This document shows, one piece after another, positions 23,113 through 34,307 of a stretch of 64,000 nucleotides of DNA (positions within the stretch are counted from its first letter, which is position 1; every line of letters begins with the position of its first letter). Where the stretch lies: the NCBI GenBank assembly GCA_037576215.1, contig JBANDB010000002.1:4960001-5024000 (forward strand), written 5' to 3'. Under the pieces are notes generated by a model, which saw only the letters and a list, made by a program, of their open reading frames with translations, had not been told where the DNA came from and searched no databases. The stretch is from Armillaria gallica (Eukaryota > Basidiomycota > Agaricomycetes > Agaricales > Physalacriaceae). The position numbers were made by a program, and so were the translations under genes.

Positions 23113-23880
23113 TTACCCCCTCACTTTCACTCCGGCCTCCTCGAGTATACCCTTCAATTTACCCTCAGTGTGCAGCTTTGCCAAATCATCACTACCGCCG
23201 ATAGAGTTTCCTCGGAGAATAACGTTGGGGAATGTGCTATGTGATGTTAGACGCGTGAGAAGTGATTTTAGTTGGATCGAGTCATCTGTCAAGAGGAATG
23301 AGTAAGAGTACGGTATAGAAACAGAATTAACACACCTCTCAAATCGACCTCGATAACCTTCATGGGTGGATCAAGGTCTAATGACTCTAATAGCGTCTTG
23401 GCTCGCTTTGAAAATCTGTTCAACACGAGGTGAGTATGACGAATATCACCACAAACGCCACACTCACTGGCAGTAGCTCTTACTGAACACGACCAACGGG
23501 AACTGCTTATCCAGCACCGTCCTTTCCGCTTCCCAATCGACGTCGTCGCCCTCGTCTGCAGCATAGATACGCATATCAAGCGGCTTCGTTGGGTCGAGCA
23601 TCGTCATACTATGACTAAGGATATGCTCATGCTCGACGTCGCCCGTCACCAGATGTATCAACCCATATATCTCATCCACCGGCCGTTTTCGTTGTTTGGT
23701 CAAGGCCAGCTTGGCGACCGATGCTCGTGAAAGGACGGAATCTCCCACGTCCTTGAGGGACTCGGGTAAGGTCAGAGATGAGCGGAAGTAGAGGACGAAG
23801 ACGGTCAGGACGGCGACGAAGATGATGAGGCGGCGCCGGCGGATGGGGGACGCGCCGGCGGACATTTTGGATGAGTTCAT
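23113..23880 (-). CDS. Membrane-anchored monothiol glutaredoxin (GRX6/GRX7 type)
   Basis: Three exons: 23880-23468, 23415-23336 and 23285-23113. Residues about 16-36 form a single transmembrane segment preceded by RRRR, so this is a type II membrane protein, like yeast Grx6/Grx7 of the early secretory pathway. The active site is FSKSYCQFSKRAK: one cysteine in a CxxS arrangement, which makes it monothiol. Exon 3 gives the TFPNVILRGNSIGGSDDLAKLH segment, which carries the conserved proline and GG motif that bind glutathione. Its role is probably thiol redox control or Fe-S/glutathione binding in the ER-Golgi lumen. Unit A carries a truncated copy of its 3' end. Confidence 0.85.
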
Positions 23881-24582
23881 GGCTTGGTGCGGTTAAGTCT
23901 TGATGCCAGCACCGGTTCTGTCGTGGGGTATTTGAGGAACGAAGGGTGGCTGTGTCTGTATGACCCGCGTCTATTTTTGTCGCGCTAATTTTTAGACACG
24001 ATCGCCGCCCGACATACCCGGACCAGGGTGCACAACAATTCCACCTTTCACCATCTCCAGTTCATCAGAGTGTAGTTGCAGCAAACGTCCTAATGCGCCT
24101 CAGGCTGTTCTCGAAGTTGGCCGTCGAGAACTGTTCCTTGGCGGGTTTCGATATGCTATGCTGTTGTCGCAACTATGTCTAGTTCTGATGTTTACAAGTT
24201 CAAGATCTCACAGAATCTTCTCACCCCTGCCACAATGTTCGAAAATGTGGAAATATAAGTTGATTCCGGTTTCAGGTCAAAGGAAAGTCTGCTGATGGTT
24301 GCAAGCGCAGGGACTCGTAGAAATTGGTTAACGTCCAGTCGACTCCGGTGCCACTGATGTGCCAAAACAGCTGTTATATAGTTGGACGACCCTGCTCTTT
24401 GGAACACAGTATCACAAACGTGTTGCCTTGACCCTCCTTGACCAGGGTTCGCTCAAGGTTCTCTGCTCGAAGCTCAAATCAATGCCGCGGCATTATGATA
24501 AGCGGCACGTCTTTCTCCCACGGTTTGCTCTGCGACACGCCCCAAACACGCCCTAAACGCGCCCTGGCACGCCTCGATTCTT
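23881..24582. other. Intergenic region between divergent genes
   Basis: Upstream sequence shared by the glutaredoxin gene (-) and the FCP1-like gene (+). No supported gene. Small open frames have no family resemblance. Confidence 0.45.
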
Positions 24583-25308
24583 ATGACTACCGTGACCAAG
24601 CGCAAGCTCCTTGTCCTCGACCTGAATGGCGCCCTTCTCTTCCGACCAAAACATAAAAAGTCCCGGACATGTCATCCCCGCCCGTACCTCTCTACTTTCA
24701 CTTCCTTTCTCTTCCATCCTGCCACCCGAGAGTGGCTCGACACGATGGTTTGGAGCTCTGCTCAACCAAAGAACGTAGGATGGATGATAGAACGGGCATT
24801 CGGACAGCACGTTGACAAACTCAAATTAGTTTGGACACGCGATCAAATGGGTCTGTCAAAGGCCGAATACGGGCGCAAAACGCAGACAACCAAAGATCTA
24901 TCGCGTGTTTGGGCGTCGTTAGGCGACTTCGATGGGAAGGATACGATTCTGTTGGATGACTCCCCGTCAAAGGCGCGTCTGCAGCCATATAACCACATCT
25001 GCGTGGAGGAATACACGCGCTCTGCTCGAGGCGCCGCAGAGAAGGGGGACGACTTGGTGGCCAAGATGGGCAGCCTGTCTTTGGGGGTGGATGACGATGA
25101 TGAGACTCTTCTGGCCGTTATTGGTATCCTCGACTCCATCAAGAGTGAGGACGACGTTGCTAAGTGGGTGAAAGGAGGGGGCTTGTCATCGGGAAAGATT
25201 GCTGAGGTGTCGCAGTGGTACACCAATCCCGACATTCTACACGACTGGGCCAGGCTCGGAAAGCAGGCGTTGGACGCATTACCTCAGGCGGAGTCCGTTG
25301 CTGTGTAA
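24583..25308 (+). CDS. FCP1-like (NIF/CTD-type) phosphatase domain protein
   Basis: Single exon, 241 residues. The N-terminal LLVLDLNGALL corresponds to the DLDETL signature of FCP/SCP phosphatases; the nucleophile Asp is present but the second Asp is Asn and the following Thr is Ala. Later family segments are VWSSAQPKNVGWMIERAF, WTRDQMGLSKAEYG, TTKDLSRVWA and ILLDDSPSKARLQPYNH, all typical of the domain. Family members dephosphorylate serine in RNA polymerase II tails or other proteins. The DxN variant is one I recall in other fungal homologues, so activity may be low or altered. No intron and no break. Confidence 0.75.
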   Translation: MTTVTKRKLLVLDLNGALLFRPKHKKSRTCHPRPYLSTFTSFLFHPATREWLDTMVWSSAQPKNVGWMIERAFGQHVDKLKLVWTRDQMGLSKAEYGRKTQTTKDLSRVWASLGDFDGKDTILLDDSPSKARLQPYNHICVEEYTRSARGAAEKGDDLVAKMGSLSLGVDDDDETLLAVIGILDSIKSEDDVAKWVKGGGLSSGKIAEVSQWYTNPDILHDWARLGKQALDALPQAESVAV

Positions 25309-25613
25309 TGTCAGTTTTTCTTGTGGGATCATCGTGAGTTTGTTTTCCACCTGAGACCCATCGTTTTACTGATTCTTATATAAGGTAAAGCGTGGACCAT
25401 GCTACATGGGAGGGGTAGCAACTGTGTATATTCCAACATATATTGCAGTAATCCCTTTTGTCATATAAGATCTTTGAGTACTAGTCTACTCCTGGTGAGT
25501 AACGAATTACAACCAACGCCGTACTCTCATACACGACATTGGAGTAGCCTTAAATTGAGATGTCGTTGGTGACCGATCTGGGCTTTGTGCGCATCTTGAG
25601 TAAAACGTCTCGC

Positions 25614-25908
25614 CTAGTACGCTGGGATCCGTTCAATGCAGACGGCCTCTTCCACCGCTTTACTTGCTTTTTTGTCGACCTCTTCGTAAGACATGTCCTC
25701 CGGAGCTGGTCCGTTTCTCCATGCGCCGTCGTGATCAAATTGATTTGAGATCCGGTAGCTCAACTGCACAGTTCAGATATTGAAGCCGACTTCACACCAA
25801 AGACGGCATCGTCGGCAGGGCACTTACGCGTCTTGCACCCTATCGTTCAGGGTCTGCGCCTACTTATACAACAGAGCCAGCATGAGAGAACCTTGATAAA
25901 CCTACCAT
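25614..25908 (-). CDS. Possible small protein gene with an intron right after ATG
   Basis: A minus-strand model joins ATG (25906-25908), a 12-nt exon and a longer exon after GTGCAG, giving about 54 residues ending in AVCIERIPAY. The central part (FDHDGAWRNGPAPEDMSYEE) has coding-like composition and GT-AG signals are good (GTAGGT, GTAAGT). The very short middle exon is a weakness. Its start overlaps the upstream region of the SDR gene, so the two would share a divergent promoter. No family recognised. Confidence 0.25.
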
Positions 25909-25945
25909 GCGCACCTCCAATACTAACTCGGACTGCAGGATACAT

Positions 25946-27235
25946 ATGTTCATTGACCAATGTTTCCCTCCGAAATCTCAGTTCTCTGTAGATCAACTGC
26001 CTGATCTCTCAGGACAAGTCATTATTGTTACGGGCGCCAACACCGGTAAGTGTTCATCTTCCTTTCGCGCGCCCCTTATGACTATTAGCCTACCCCAGGT
26101 GTAGGCAAAGTCACTGCTAAAGCTCTCCTCGCGCACAACGCAAAGGTTTACTTTGCTTGCCGGAGCGCGGAGAAGGCCTGTGCTGCAATTGACGAGTTGC
26201 GCGATGAAACCGGACAAGAGGGACTGTTCCTACAGGTTGATTTTGCTGATTTGAACTCTATCAAGCGCGCCGTCGAGGAGTTTACGAGGTAAGACCCTTT
26301 CTTCCTGAGAGCAAAATCTTTGCTCATGCACAACCAAGTCGAGAGACAGAGCTCCACGTTTTGTTTAACAATAGGTATGTCAGTCTTAGCTTGCCCACGA
26401 ACTGGACTCACAATTCGTAGCGGCGTATTCTCTCCTCCCTTGGATGCTGTGACTGAACAAGGCTACGATCTCCAGTTTGGCGTCAACATGCTCGGTGCGT
26501 ACATGTGCACTTGTCCGTCCTCAACCCCAAGTTTTAAGCCGCTCGTCTCAGGTGTCTTCTACTTTACCGACCTTCTCATCCCTACACTCACATCCACCTC
26601 TGCGTCGAACCCGGAATCAAACCGCGAATCATCAACACCGCCTCACTAAATCACACATTTGTGAATGGTCTCAAGTTTGATACTTTCAAAGACGGACCCA
26701 AACGCCGTAAGATGAGCAAGATGGCTTTGTATTCACAGAGTAAATTCGTAAGTCCCATTGCCCGTACGCGTCACGCGGACTGAGCAGTGCCAGGCCCTAG
26801 TTGTATGGACCACCGAACTGGCACGCAGATACGCAGATCAAGGGATCATCGCCATCTCTGTAAACCCGGGAAATTTGAGATCGGAAATGCAGCGACATAT
26901 GTCACCTTTTGAGCGAGCTATAGCGGTGCGCGCGTCCCTTCATATCGTTGAAACCTTCTGATTTCTTTCTGTTGTAGAATAAGACGATGCTATACCCAGT
27001 AGACATGGGAGGGCTCACGCAGCTGTATGCCGCGACAATGCCTGAGTCGGCGGCAGTAGAATGTAACGGCGGGGTGAGTGATACCTCCTGGTGGTTGTGG
27101 GTTTACCCAAGGAACTGACGAGTGCAGTACATGAAACCATGGGCGCGAGTCGGGGCGGCGTTCGCGGCTACGAAAGACGAAGCTCTGGGGCGTCAGCTTT
27201 GGGAGTACCTGGAAGAGCAAGTAGCCGACTTCTAA
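25946..27235 (+). CDS. Short-chain dehydrogenase/reductase (retinol dehydrogenase-like), with a frame break
   Basis: Exons on the plus strand give [14 protein letters not shown], the Rossmann TGxxxGxG motif (completed across an intron), [37 protein letters not shown], and the active-site Tyr-x-x-x-Lys as LYSQSKF. Then [28 protein letters not shown] and a C-terminal [11 protein letters not shown]. It is a cytosolic or ER NADP(H)-dependent oxidoreductase of unknown substrate. Between LLIPTLTST and PRIINTAS (about 26600-26625) the frame changes by one base and I find no intron there, so the gene may be dead or the base may be a sequence error. The same offset appears in the unit B remnant. The start could also be the in-frame ATG at 25907. 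Confidence 0.65.
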
Positions 27236-28012
27236 GCCCCTTGCGAAAGTCACAATGACCGATCTCGGAATTATTTTATGGGCCTATTCTGTGATTACTT
27301 CCAGTATCACACTCGTAATATGGAGTGTGGGAGTACCCACATTTTGCGAGCACAGACAACTACTAGTCACTGAAGTTACGCACAGAATGACCGGGAGAAC
27401 CTGGGTGCAGCCGGTCAATCCCGAAAAGCGGACCGAGGGTGCGTCGGGAAGGAAACAAAAACCGATGACATGCTTGTTTTCACTGAAAAGCGACAAAAAT
27501 ACTCTTCACGGGCTTAAAAACAGGCTTTCCAAGACCCAGAGCGATACGATAAGAAATGAAAAAGATGCAAGGCGAGGAGATGGAGAAGACGACGCCAAAA
27601 AAGAAAGAATAAAATAATCAGCTCTTAACCCATTCCATAATCAGCCAAAAATCTCCAGCTTGACTATCACCGCGAAATACTGCTATCAAGTGCTGAAAAA
27701 TGTGTACAATCAATGCCGACTTTAAGGAGGGAAATCTCCTGGAGGCTCAACTGACGCTAGGTTCTACCCAGCAACTTATTGTTGACTGTGAGCTCGGCCT
27801 AGGGTTCGGTTGGAAGTATCAGTGGATAATTAAGTATGTGATTGTATTATCTACACCCGGCGTTCACAGTAGTGGGGCCGTACCGTGTAATACTACCTAC
27901 CTACTGATTTAACATATTCAATTGATATATTTTTAACCCTTGGAAAACAAGAAATAAAAGTTCTACAAGCATATACGTAGAGCAGTAGAGCAATAAACAT
28001 GTGAAATTTCGT
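27236..28012. other. Intergenic region
   Basis: Between the SDR gene and the 3' end of the MFS gene. One plus-strand open frame (27255-27617, 120 codons, rich in Lys and Asp at its end) has no recognised features. I see nothing else. Confidence 0.4.
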
Positions 28013-30130
28013 TCAAAGAACATATTTGAAGTCCTTCTGCTGGAAATCCGTCAGATCCTCAAACGCGAACTTGTCGCCTTTCTCATCCTGATCGTCCGCC
28101 TTTGAAGCCTCGTCATCACCCTTTTGTGAGGCTGACGAAATGTGGGCCGAAGACGCGAGCAGATCATCCCGCCTTTTATTCTCGGCGTTCAAGATGTATC
28201 GCAATACGAGCGATGCGACAGACACAACTGCAGTTTGGCATAAGATCGCACGCATGATGAAAAGGGAACCAACACATACAGCACATGCACACGATGATAG
28301 CTATCCAAGTCGATTTATAGTGGATATGAGCTTCGGGAGTCAAAACAACTGCAGACAAGCAAGATGTGGAGACTAGCCTTCGAAGATAAGAATGACTTAC
28401 TGTATCCTCCGATGATGTTACCAACTGCGCACCGACAAACAAATCAGCATCAGAACGGATGAAGTAAACAAACAGCAGACCGACCATTATAACCAATGAA
28501 AATCATGCCACTGCAGATAGCTTTCTTCGTCCCCCCCGCAACGTTCGCAGCAGCCAAAGACAGAATCAGAACATAAGGGGCACCAAAGGACACGACGAGG
28601 TAATATCCCCATAGCGGCAGAGCTCTGTGTATCCAAGATCCTTTCCACACCATAACAGCCCCGATGATCATTGGCCAACAGGTGATCGGTAAGAGATAGG
28701 TGCGGATGTTCTTGTATCGCCCGGCAAACCATCCAGATATCCAGATAGTGAGACAAGTCATCGCGCCACCTAGAAGGATTGTCAGTATATGACCGCCTAT
28801 GGAGTAAGGTACATACCAGGTATCTGCAGGAGTATAGCATTCAATGAGCTATACCCGAACGAGGTGATAATTCGCGCTCCAAACTTCAGGGATGTAAATT
28901 GCAGAATCAAAATACAAAGAGGACGATCCCTACCGCAGTGACGCCGCCATTGCACACGTATATAGCCGACGCGCAAAGCAAAAATATCCAAAGCTTGATA
29001 TCTCTGATAGACTCCAGGATTTGATCCCATTTCCACTGTGTCTGATCTTTTCCTGTCATGTTGGAAGCTAAACGCTGCTTCAACAGGACTGTTTCTGCTT
29101 CCGTGAACCATCGACCGGGCTCGTTTGGTGAGCTAGGTATTACCAGGAGAACAACGATTGACCAGATGATAGTCCATGAGCCGGCAAACAGGTACCTGAA
29201 TGGACATGTCAGGGTGGCAACGAGAAAACGTATAAAGTACACACATGTATTTCCATGTTGCCAACTTTTCTGAAGCGTGTCCAAGGCCGTAGTTAATTAG
29301 CCCTGAGAACATGCTGAATATTCCTGTAGCGCTGTACCATATACCGAGCCTAGCCGTCTCTACAAAATCGTGAATCACAAGAAAGGGAAGCCCGGTAGGG
29401 TCAATCTTACGTTCTTGTTTTGTGTACCAAAGCGCGGTTATTGCAAGGAAGCCCGGGGATACTGCTGACTATTCCGAACCAGACTGATTAAAGTCGTTCT
29501 TGAGGGGGGGAATGCTTTACGCTCACCTCAACCATACCCAGGAAAATCCTTTGTACGACCAAGCCAGGATAACTCGTCACAACGACGGTAAGCATGCAGA
29601 TGACTCCCCAGAGGAAGATGAATGCGGATAGAGTCTTTACAAGGGGAACCCGCTGTAAGATGAGTGCGATTGGGAGTACTCCTACAATGTATCCATCTAA
29701 GATATAAGTTGATTGGGACAGAAACTCGCGCGCGTGACGATGCATATTTACAGTAAAATGCAGCGTTAGCCGTAGAATATCGTTGGGTAGAAGTGACTCC
29801 ATTGTGCTTGGTGGACAGATGCTGAGATGGTTTCTATGATTTTCCATCATAGGGAAAGCGCAATAATAGAGACCTACCAAGTCTTCAATGATTCCAAAAA
29901 CTGATGCCGACCCTAAAACGGCTTTATCGTAGAATTCTATGTGAATGCGATCATTGGGTAACCGGAGCGCGACCATGTGATAAGACCCACGAAGTCCATA
30001 TGCCACAGTTAGAACTGGCATTACTGGAGAGTACATCAGCCGGACATTGATAAAAACTTCCAAGCACTAATATGAACTCACAAATAAGATCGATTTTCCA
30101 GACAAGCTTCCTTTCCGCGGCGGTTCCCAT
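28013..30130 (-). CDS. MFS transporter, allantoate permease (DAL5-like) family
   Basis: A many-exon minus-strand gene. Joined pieces read ERKLVWKIDLILMPVLTVAY, LQFYDKAVLGSASVFGI, AFYYGYIVGVLPIALILQRV, LWGVICMLTVVVTSYPGLVV, QRIFLGMVE, ALWYTKQEQTARLGIWYSAT, GIFSMFSGLINYGLG, LFAGSWTIIWSIVVLLVIPS and, near the end, HYKSTWIAIIVCMC followed by VSVASLVLRYILNAENKRRD. These are hallmarks of the fungal anion:cation symporter (allantoate/nicotinate-type) permeases with 12 helices. Substrate is not determinable; carboxylates and vitamins are usual. The N-terminus is uncertain: 30130 is the nearest in-frame ATG and an upstream exon may exist. The tail is acidic and ends KDFKYVL. Neighbours are an SDR and a P450. 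Confidence 0.82.
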
Positions 30131-30910
30131 CTTTGAAGATCGCAAGTAGGATGTCTATACCAAAAAAAACCAATAGGTTGCAGTTGGTCGTGTGCTCATA
30201 AAAACGTCATAACGCAAGCATATTTGCCGGCTACAAAGAGGACGGCGATCCCATCGTCGTTTTGAAAGAGTCGTGGGAAAAAAACGGATAGCTCGGGACC
30301 CGAGATTACGGAATTTCCGGGCCTCCATTCCGGGTACTGCTTCCGAGCTTTCTCTTTCCTCCATCCAGTCCTGAACGTCGAACTGACCTACAGGCTCAAT
30401 TTCTGTAGTCTTCTCAATGTTGATCCATTTACGTGAATCCGGAGGAGTCCTATGTGTTTGTGCTATTCTGGAAGGTTTCGGATAAATATTCCTAGCCAGA
30501 AAGACGACAACCATCATTGATCTCGAGCATCCACTTGTCGGTTTCTATATGTTCTTGACGAATACCTCTCTGTTTTGGGGACTTGTGCGGCTTTCTCTTT
30601 CTGTGCATATCTGCAAGCGTGATTCAACTTCTTTGAGCTGGATTTCAAAGCAGAGATTCGAATCCCGGTGTCGCTAGTCATCTCCTTTTGGTCCTGCTAC
30701 TCTTTACATCATCACATGTACAACTTGGGGCAGACTTGAGCCTTTCTTTTCCTTGGCGAATATCGTCACTAGATCATGGGCTATGAGTCTAGCCCTGTAA
30801 CTAATCCATGCTTTTTGGGGGGACAGGCGAACTAAGACAAACCGTAAAACGCCGGTACCTTCTTATACTACGCCTAAGCCCCTGGAATTGTCCCCAGCCG
30901 CCGTCTTATC
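30131..30910. other. Divergent intergenic region between MFS and P450 genes
   Basis: Shared upstream region of the transporter (-) and the P450 (+). A minus-strand open frame at 30155-30517 might hold 5' sequence of the transporter, but it does not resemble the family's N-terminus. Nothing else is supported. Confidence 0.4.
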
Positions 30911-33130
30911 ATGCACTGGACCAGTATGAGCTCTACTGCCTTAGTGTTCAACACTACACTCTTTCTGGTTACTGTCGTCGTTGTCCGTAAACTTTACAGC
31001 CGACGTTTGAATAACCCTCTTGGACTTCCGTATCCTCCCGGTCCGACATCCAGTATCATTCCATTTGTTGGTAATATATATGATATGCCAATTAAAGAAG
31101 GTGATTGAATTAGTTGGCGTGTTTGTATTCAAGAGACTGAACTGTCTATAGAATGGTTCAAATTTACGGGATGGGGGAAACAGTATGGTATGAATTAACT
31201 CAGCTTCGACGCCACTTAGGCTCACAGCTGCTTGTCCTAGGGCCGCTTGTAATGCTCGAGGTCATGGGCCAAAAGATATGTATCATCAATACGATCCGCG
31301 CTGCGACAGATTTGTTAGATGCTAGGTCAGCGATATATTCTGATAGACCACAGATGCGTATGGTCAGAGAATTGTATGGCGGCTCTTGTCCCTTCATCTT
31401 GAACACGATTGACTTTTTTATAGAATGGGTTGGGAGTTCAATGTGGGACTTCAAAGTTACGGTGCCAAATACAAAAAGAGCCGGAAACTTTTTCATCATG
31501 GTTTTAATCCCAGAGCATCAGATGCTTATCAACCAATCCAAACGGCAGGTATTCGCATCTTTGATCATGACTCCTTTTGAACGCGGCACATGGACAGAGA
31601 GAAATAGTCTTGCTCCTCGAGAAATTCCTGCGATGTCCGGAGAAATTCGAAGAACTTCTGCGAGAGTAAGTCTTTCGAACTCTGCACAATGTTACACTTA
31701 ATACCTGCTACCGCAGAACTAGTGGATCTATCATCATGATGATCGGTATGCGGTAACCTGATCTTGAAGGTTTCAACCGCTGATAGGACTTTCGTTTTTA
31801 TCAGCCTTTGGATACCAGACGGTTAAGAATGACGAATTCGTGCGCATAGCAGAAGAAGCTCAACTCGCTATGGTATCCGCCGCCCGACCAAGAGCTTATC
31901 TTGTTGATTTTATCCCGTTCCTTAAATATGTTCCCGAATGGTAGACTCCAGGACCCGTTTTGAAAGAAGTCCTTGACACTTATCGACTATTGACAGGTTT
32001 CCTGGTGCCCATTTCCAGCGTGTTGCTCGAGAAGGACGAGAGCTAGCCGAAGATCTACAGAACAAGCCTTACGCGTGGGCTCGGAAACAGTTCGACGAAG
32101 GCAAGGCGAAACCCAGTTTCTTCACATCGATCATGGAAGCCAAAGGCTTGTGTTCGGATGATCCTGTAGAGGAAGAGCAGCTGATCAAGAAAGCGTCCGC
32201 ACTGATGTATGCTAGTGAGTGCTTCCATGATGCGAAGACTGTGCATATCTAGAGTTTTGCTCCCAGCGGGTGCTGATACGATTTTGGCCTCTGTTCTCAA
32301 CTTCTTCCTTGGCATGCTTCATGCCCCAGATGTTCAGATGAAAGCGCAAGAGGAACTATCGCGGGTAGTTGGGAATGATCGTCTTCCTACTTTTTCTGAC
32401 CGTGCTTCTTTGCCATACATTGAATGCATTGTCAAGGAGACGCTTCGGTGGGAGCAAGGTGCGGTACTAGTGTCTTTCGATGTGATCGTGAACGATGATA
32501 GGCCATAAAACGATAGTCACCCCGCTTGGCGTTCCTCATCGTCTAATGAAAGATGATGTGAGTGACCAGTTGTCCTGTTATACTTTTTACCGATTTTTCC
32601 AGGTTTATGAAGGGTACTTCATTCCGAAAGGCACCACTATGATACCTAATCAGTACGCCATGGCAAGTCCAGAGTCTCCTTCCACGAAATTTCTACTCAC
32701 TGATTTTCTTGACAGTCGCACGACGAATCCATGTACCCAGACCCCATGACATTCCGCCCCGAGCGTTTCATGGACGCTCCGGCTGCTAAAGATGGAGGCC
32801 CGTGTGATCCGAATGCTATTGCATTTGGCTGGGTATGGTCACCGATAGCTTAGTTCGCTTGCGCTTTCTGATTCATGCACACAGGGAAGGCGCATCTGTC
32901 CTGGCCGATTTCTCGCTGAAAATTCGCTCTGGCTTCATGTGGCTACGACTCTTGCGTGTTTCAATATATCGCCTATTATTGGAAGCGATGGTAGACCTGT
33001 CATTCCGCCTCGGGACTATACGTCTGGGCTGGCAAGTCGTCCGAAGCCTTTTTCTTGTCATGTTCTGCCACGGAATCCTGGGGTTGTGGAGCTCATCAAA
33101 GACGGTGTTGCTTCTGTGGAGAGCCAATAA
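30911..33130 (+). CDS. Cytochrome P450 monooxygenase
   Basis: About 14 exons join in frame. An N-terminal membrane anchor (ALVFNTTLFLVTVVVV) is followed by the proline-rich hinge LPYPPGPTSS. Then WFKFTGWGKQYG, SAIYSDRPQMRMVREL, the helix C region YGAKYKKSRKLFHHGFNP, the I-helix ATGADTILAS, the K-helix ETLRW, PERF, and the haem loop FGWGRRICPGRF with the ligand Cys. Stop at 33130. One intron near 32662 uses GC-AG (ATG/GCAAGT), and one near 31550-31608 ends GAGAG; with these the frame is open. It is an ER-bound monooxygenase needing P450 reductase, similar in style to microbial-type Agaricomycete P450s (CYP5144-like, inferred). Substrate unknown. Start could be 30911 or the next ATG at 30926. 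Confidence 0.85.
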
Positions 33131-34307
33131 GCCATGTACGCCGGCGAAACTCAATCGCTTTATTTCGGTAGGGTTCAGTGAAGAGCTGTCGCCTCGCTCA
33201 TCTTAGATATATGATGATCGTGGATGGGCTTCAATTTTAGACTTCGCCTCGCTTTCCCTTGTGTTTCCTATTTTATACTCCATCCTCTGCCTTCGCAATC
33301 TCTAAGTGATTTTCGCACTTCTTTCTTTCTGTACTACCGGACATTTTGGAATCACCGGCTCTACCTCGTCTTCTCCGATTGATCACACTACTGTTTCTGA
33401 ATGATACAAACAACTGTATTTTTGAGTCCGTATCTGCAAAATTAAATTTGGAACAATCCGAGTAGGCAACTTGTTCTGACATCGACTACTCATTGGTCCT
33501 TGGAAAGGGAGTTGGGCGTGCAAATCCGCCGCACGGAGATTATACTTATGTATTATTAAACTATACAGCGCACTAGCAGAAGACATTGACGTTTTATTGC
33601 TTTCCCCGAGGGCATAATGGGACTAGTGCATGAAAGGTACCGACTTCGTTTCGTTGATAGACCTTCGCATGCAGAATGGGATAAGCATGGTTCTCCGAAG
33701 AAATACCATGCGGAGTGGCGATAGTACACTGAAGATCCAGCGCAAGTGCCGCTATGTTCAAGAAGCTGAGGGCTTCGAGTAGCAACGATTCGACAATACA
33801 TGAGTACGACATGTAAACATTCGAACACAGGACGTCAAGGCACTTCTGCACCCTGAAGTGAAGCCATGTGGTGATACAGAGTAACGAAGTAACAGGACAA
33901 GGCGAAGTGCCGATATAGAAGTCTGCGCCGGTAATGCGGCCCATTCCCGCCGGGAGCGATGCCACGTGGTAAAGTTGTATCGTATTTTTGGGGAATCGCG
34001 TGTTTGTCACTGCTTGTCAAACGACCACCATCTGCATCCTCGGCGCGCGTCATTGTCGTCGGCCGTCGTTGTTCAGGACGGCGACGACCACGACGACCAC
34101 GACGACCGCCAAGGAGGAAACGGCGATAACTTAAATTACCACGACATCTATATCCATCTATCACACGGAATTCGGCCTTCTCCCGTTCCATCAGTGCCTT
34201 CGCGTCATTCTCGAATTGCCTACTTATCAGCTGACGGTTCCCACTTTTCAGGGCTTCGTTGCTCAGGGCGTCGTTTCAGCCATCTAGGTTGCCTCTCTTC
34301 TTTCAAG
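33131..34307. other. Intergenic region upstream of the G-alpha gene
   Basis: No gene is supported. Around 34078-34110 there is a simple repeat of GACGACCAC units. Minus-strand open frames at 33594-34191 look like chance; they show no splice pattern or domain. Confidence 0.4.

Larger units (their letters stand above)
14371..23353. repeat. Tandem segmental duplication, unit B (8983 bp)
   Basis: Second, better preserved unit of the head-to-tail duplication. It begins with 40 bp matching the tail of the RNase H gene's last exon (6153-6195) and ends inside glutaredoxin exon 2 at 23353, continuing into the intact glutaredoxin gene. It is longer than unit A because it keeps about 1.1 kb of SDR remnants and a complete DUF6535 3' half, but it lacks about 500 bp upstream of DUF6535. 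Confidence 0.88.

Noticed and set aside
31540..31620. Frameshift in the P450 gene
   Set aside because: At first the exon ending PIQTA did not join the next one. An intron from GTATTC to ACAGAGAG restores the frame into EIVLLLEKF, so the gene reads as intact.
31920..31990. In-frame stop after YVPEW in the P450 gene
   Set aside because: The stop lies in a GT-AG intron (GTAGAC to TGACAG). Splicing gives the expected WFPGAHFQR segment.
34078..34112. Short GACGACCAC tandem units as a CRISPR-like or functional repeat
   Set aside because: Simple low-complexity repeat of a few units in a eukaryotic intergenic region, without spacers or associated genes.
33594..34191. Minus-strand open frames upstream of the G-alpha gene as coding
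   Set aside because: They overlap each other in different frames, show no domain or splice pattern, and lie in sequence expected to be the G-alpha promoter.
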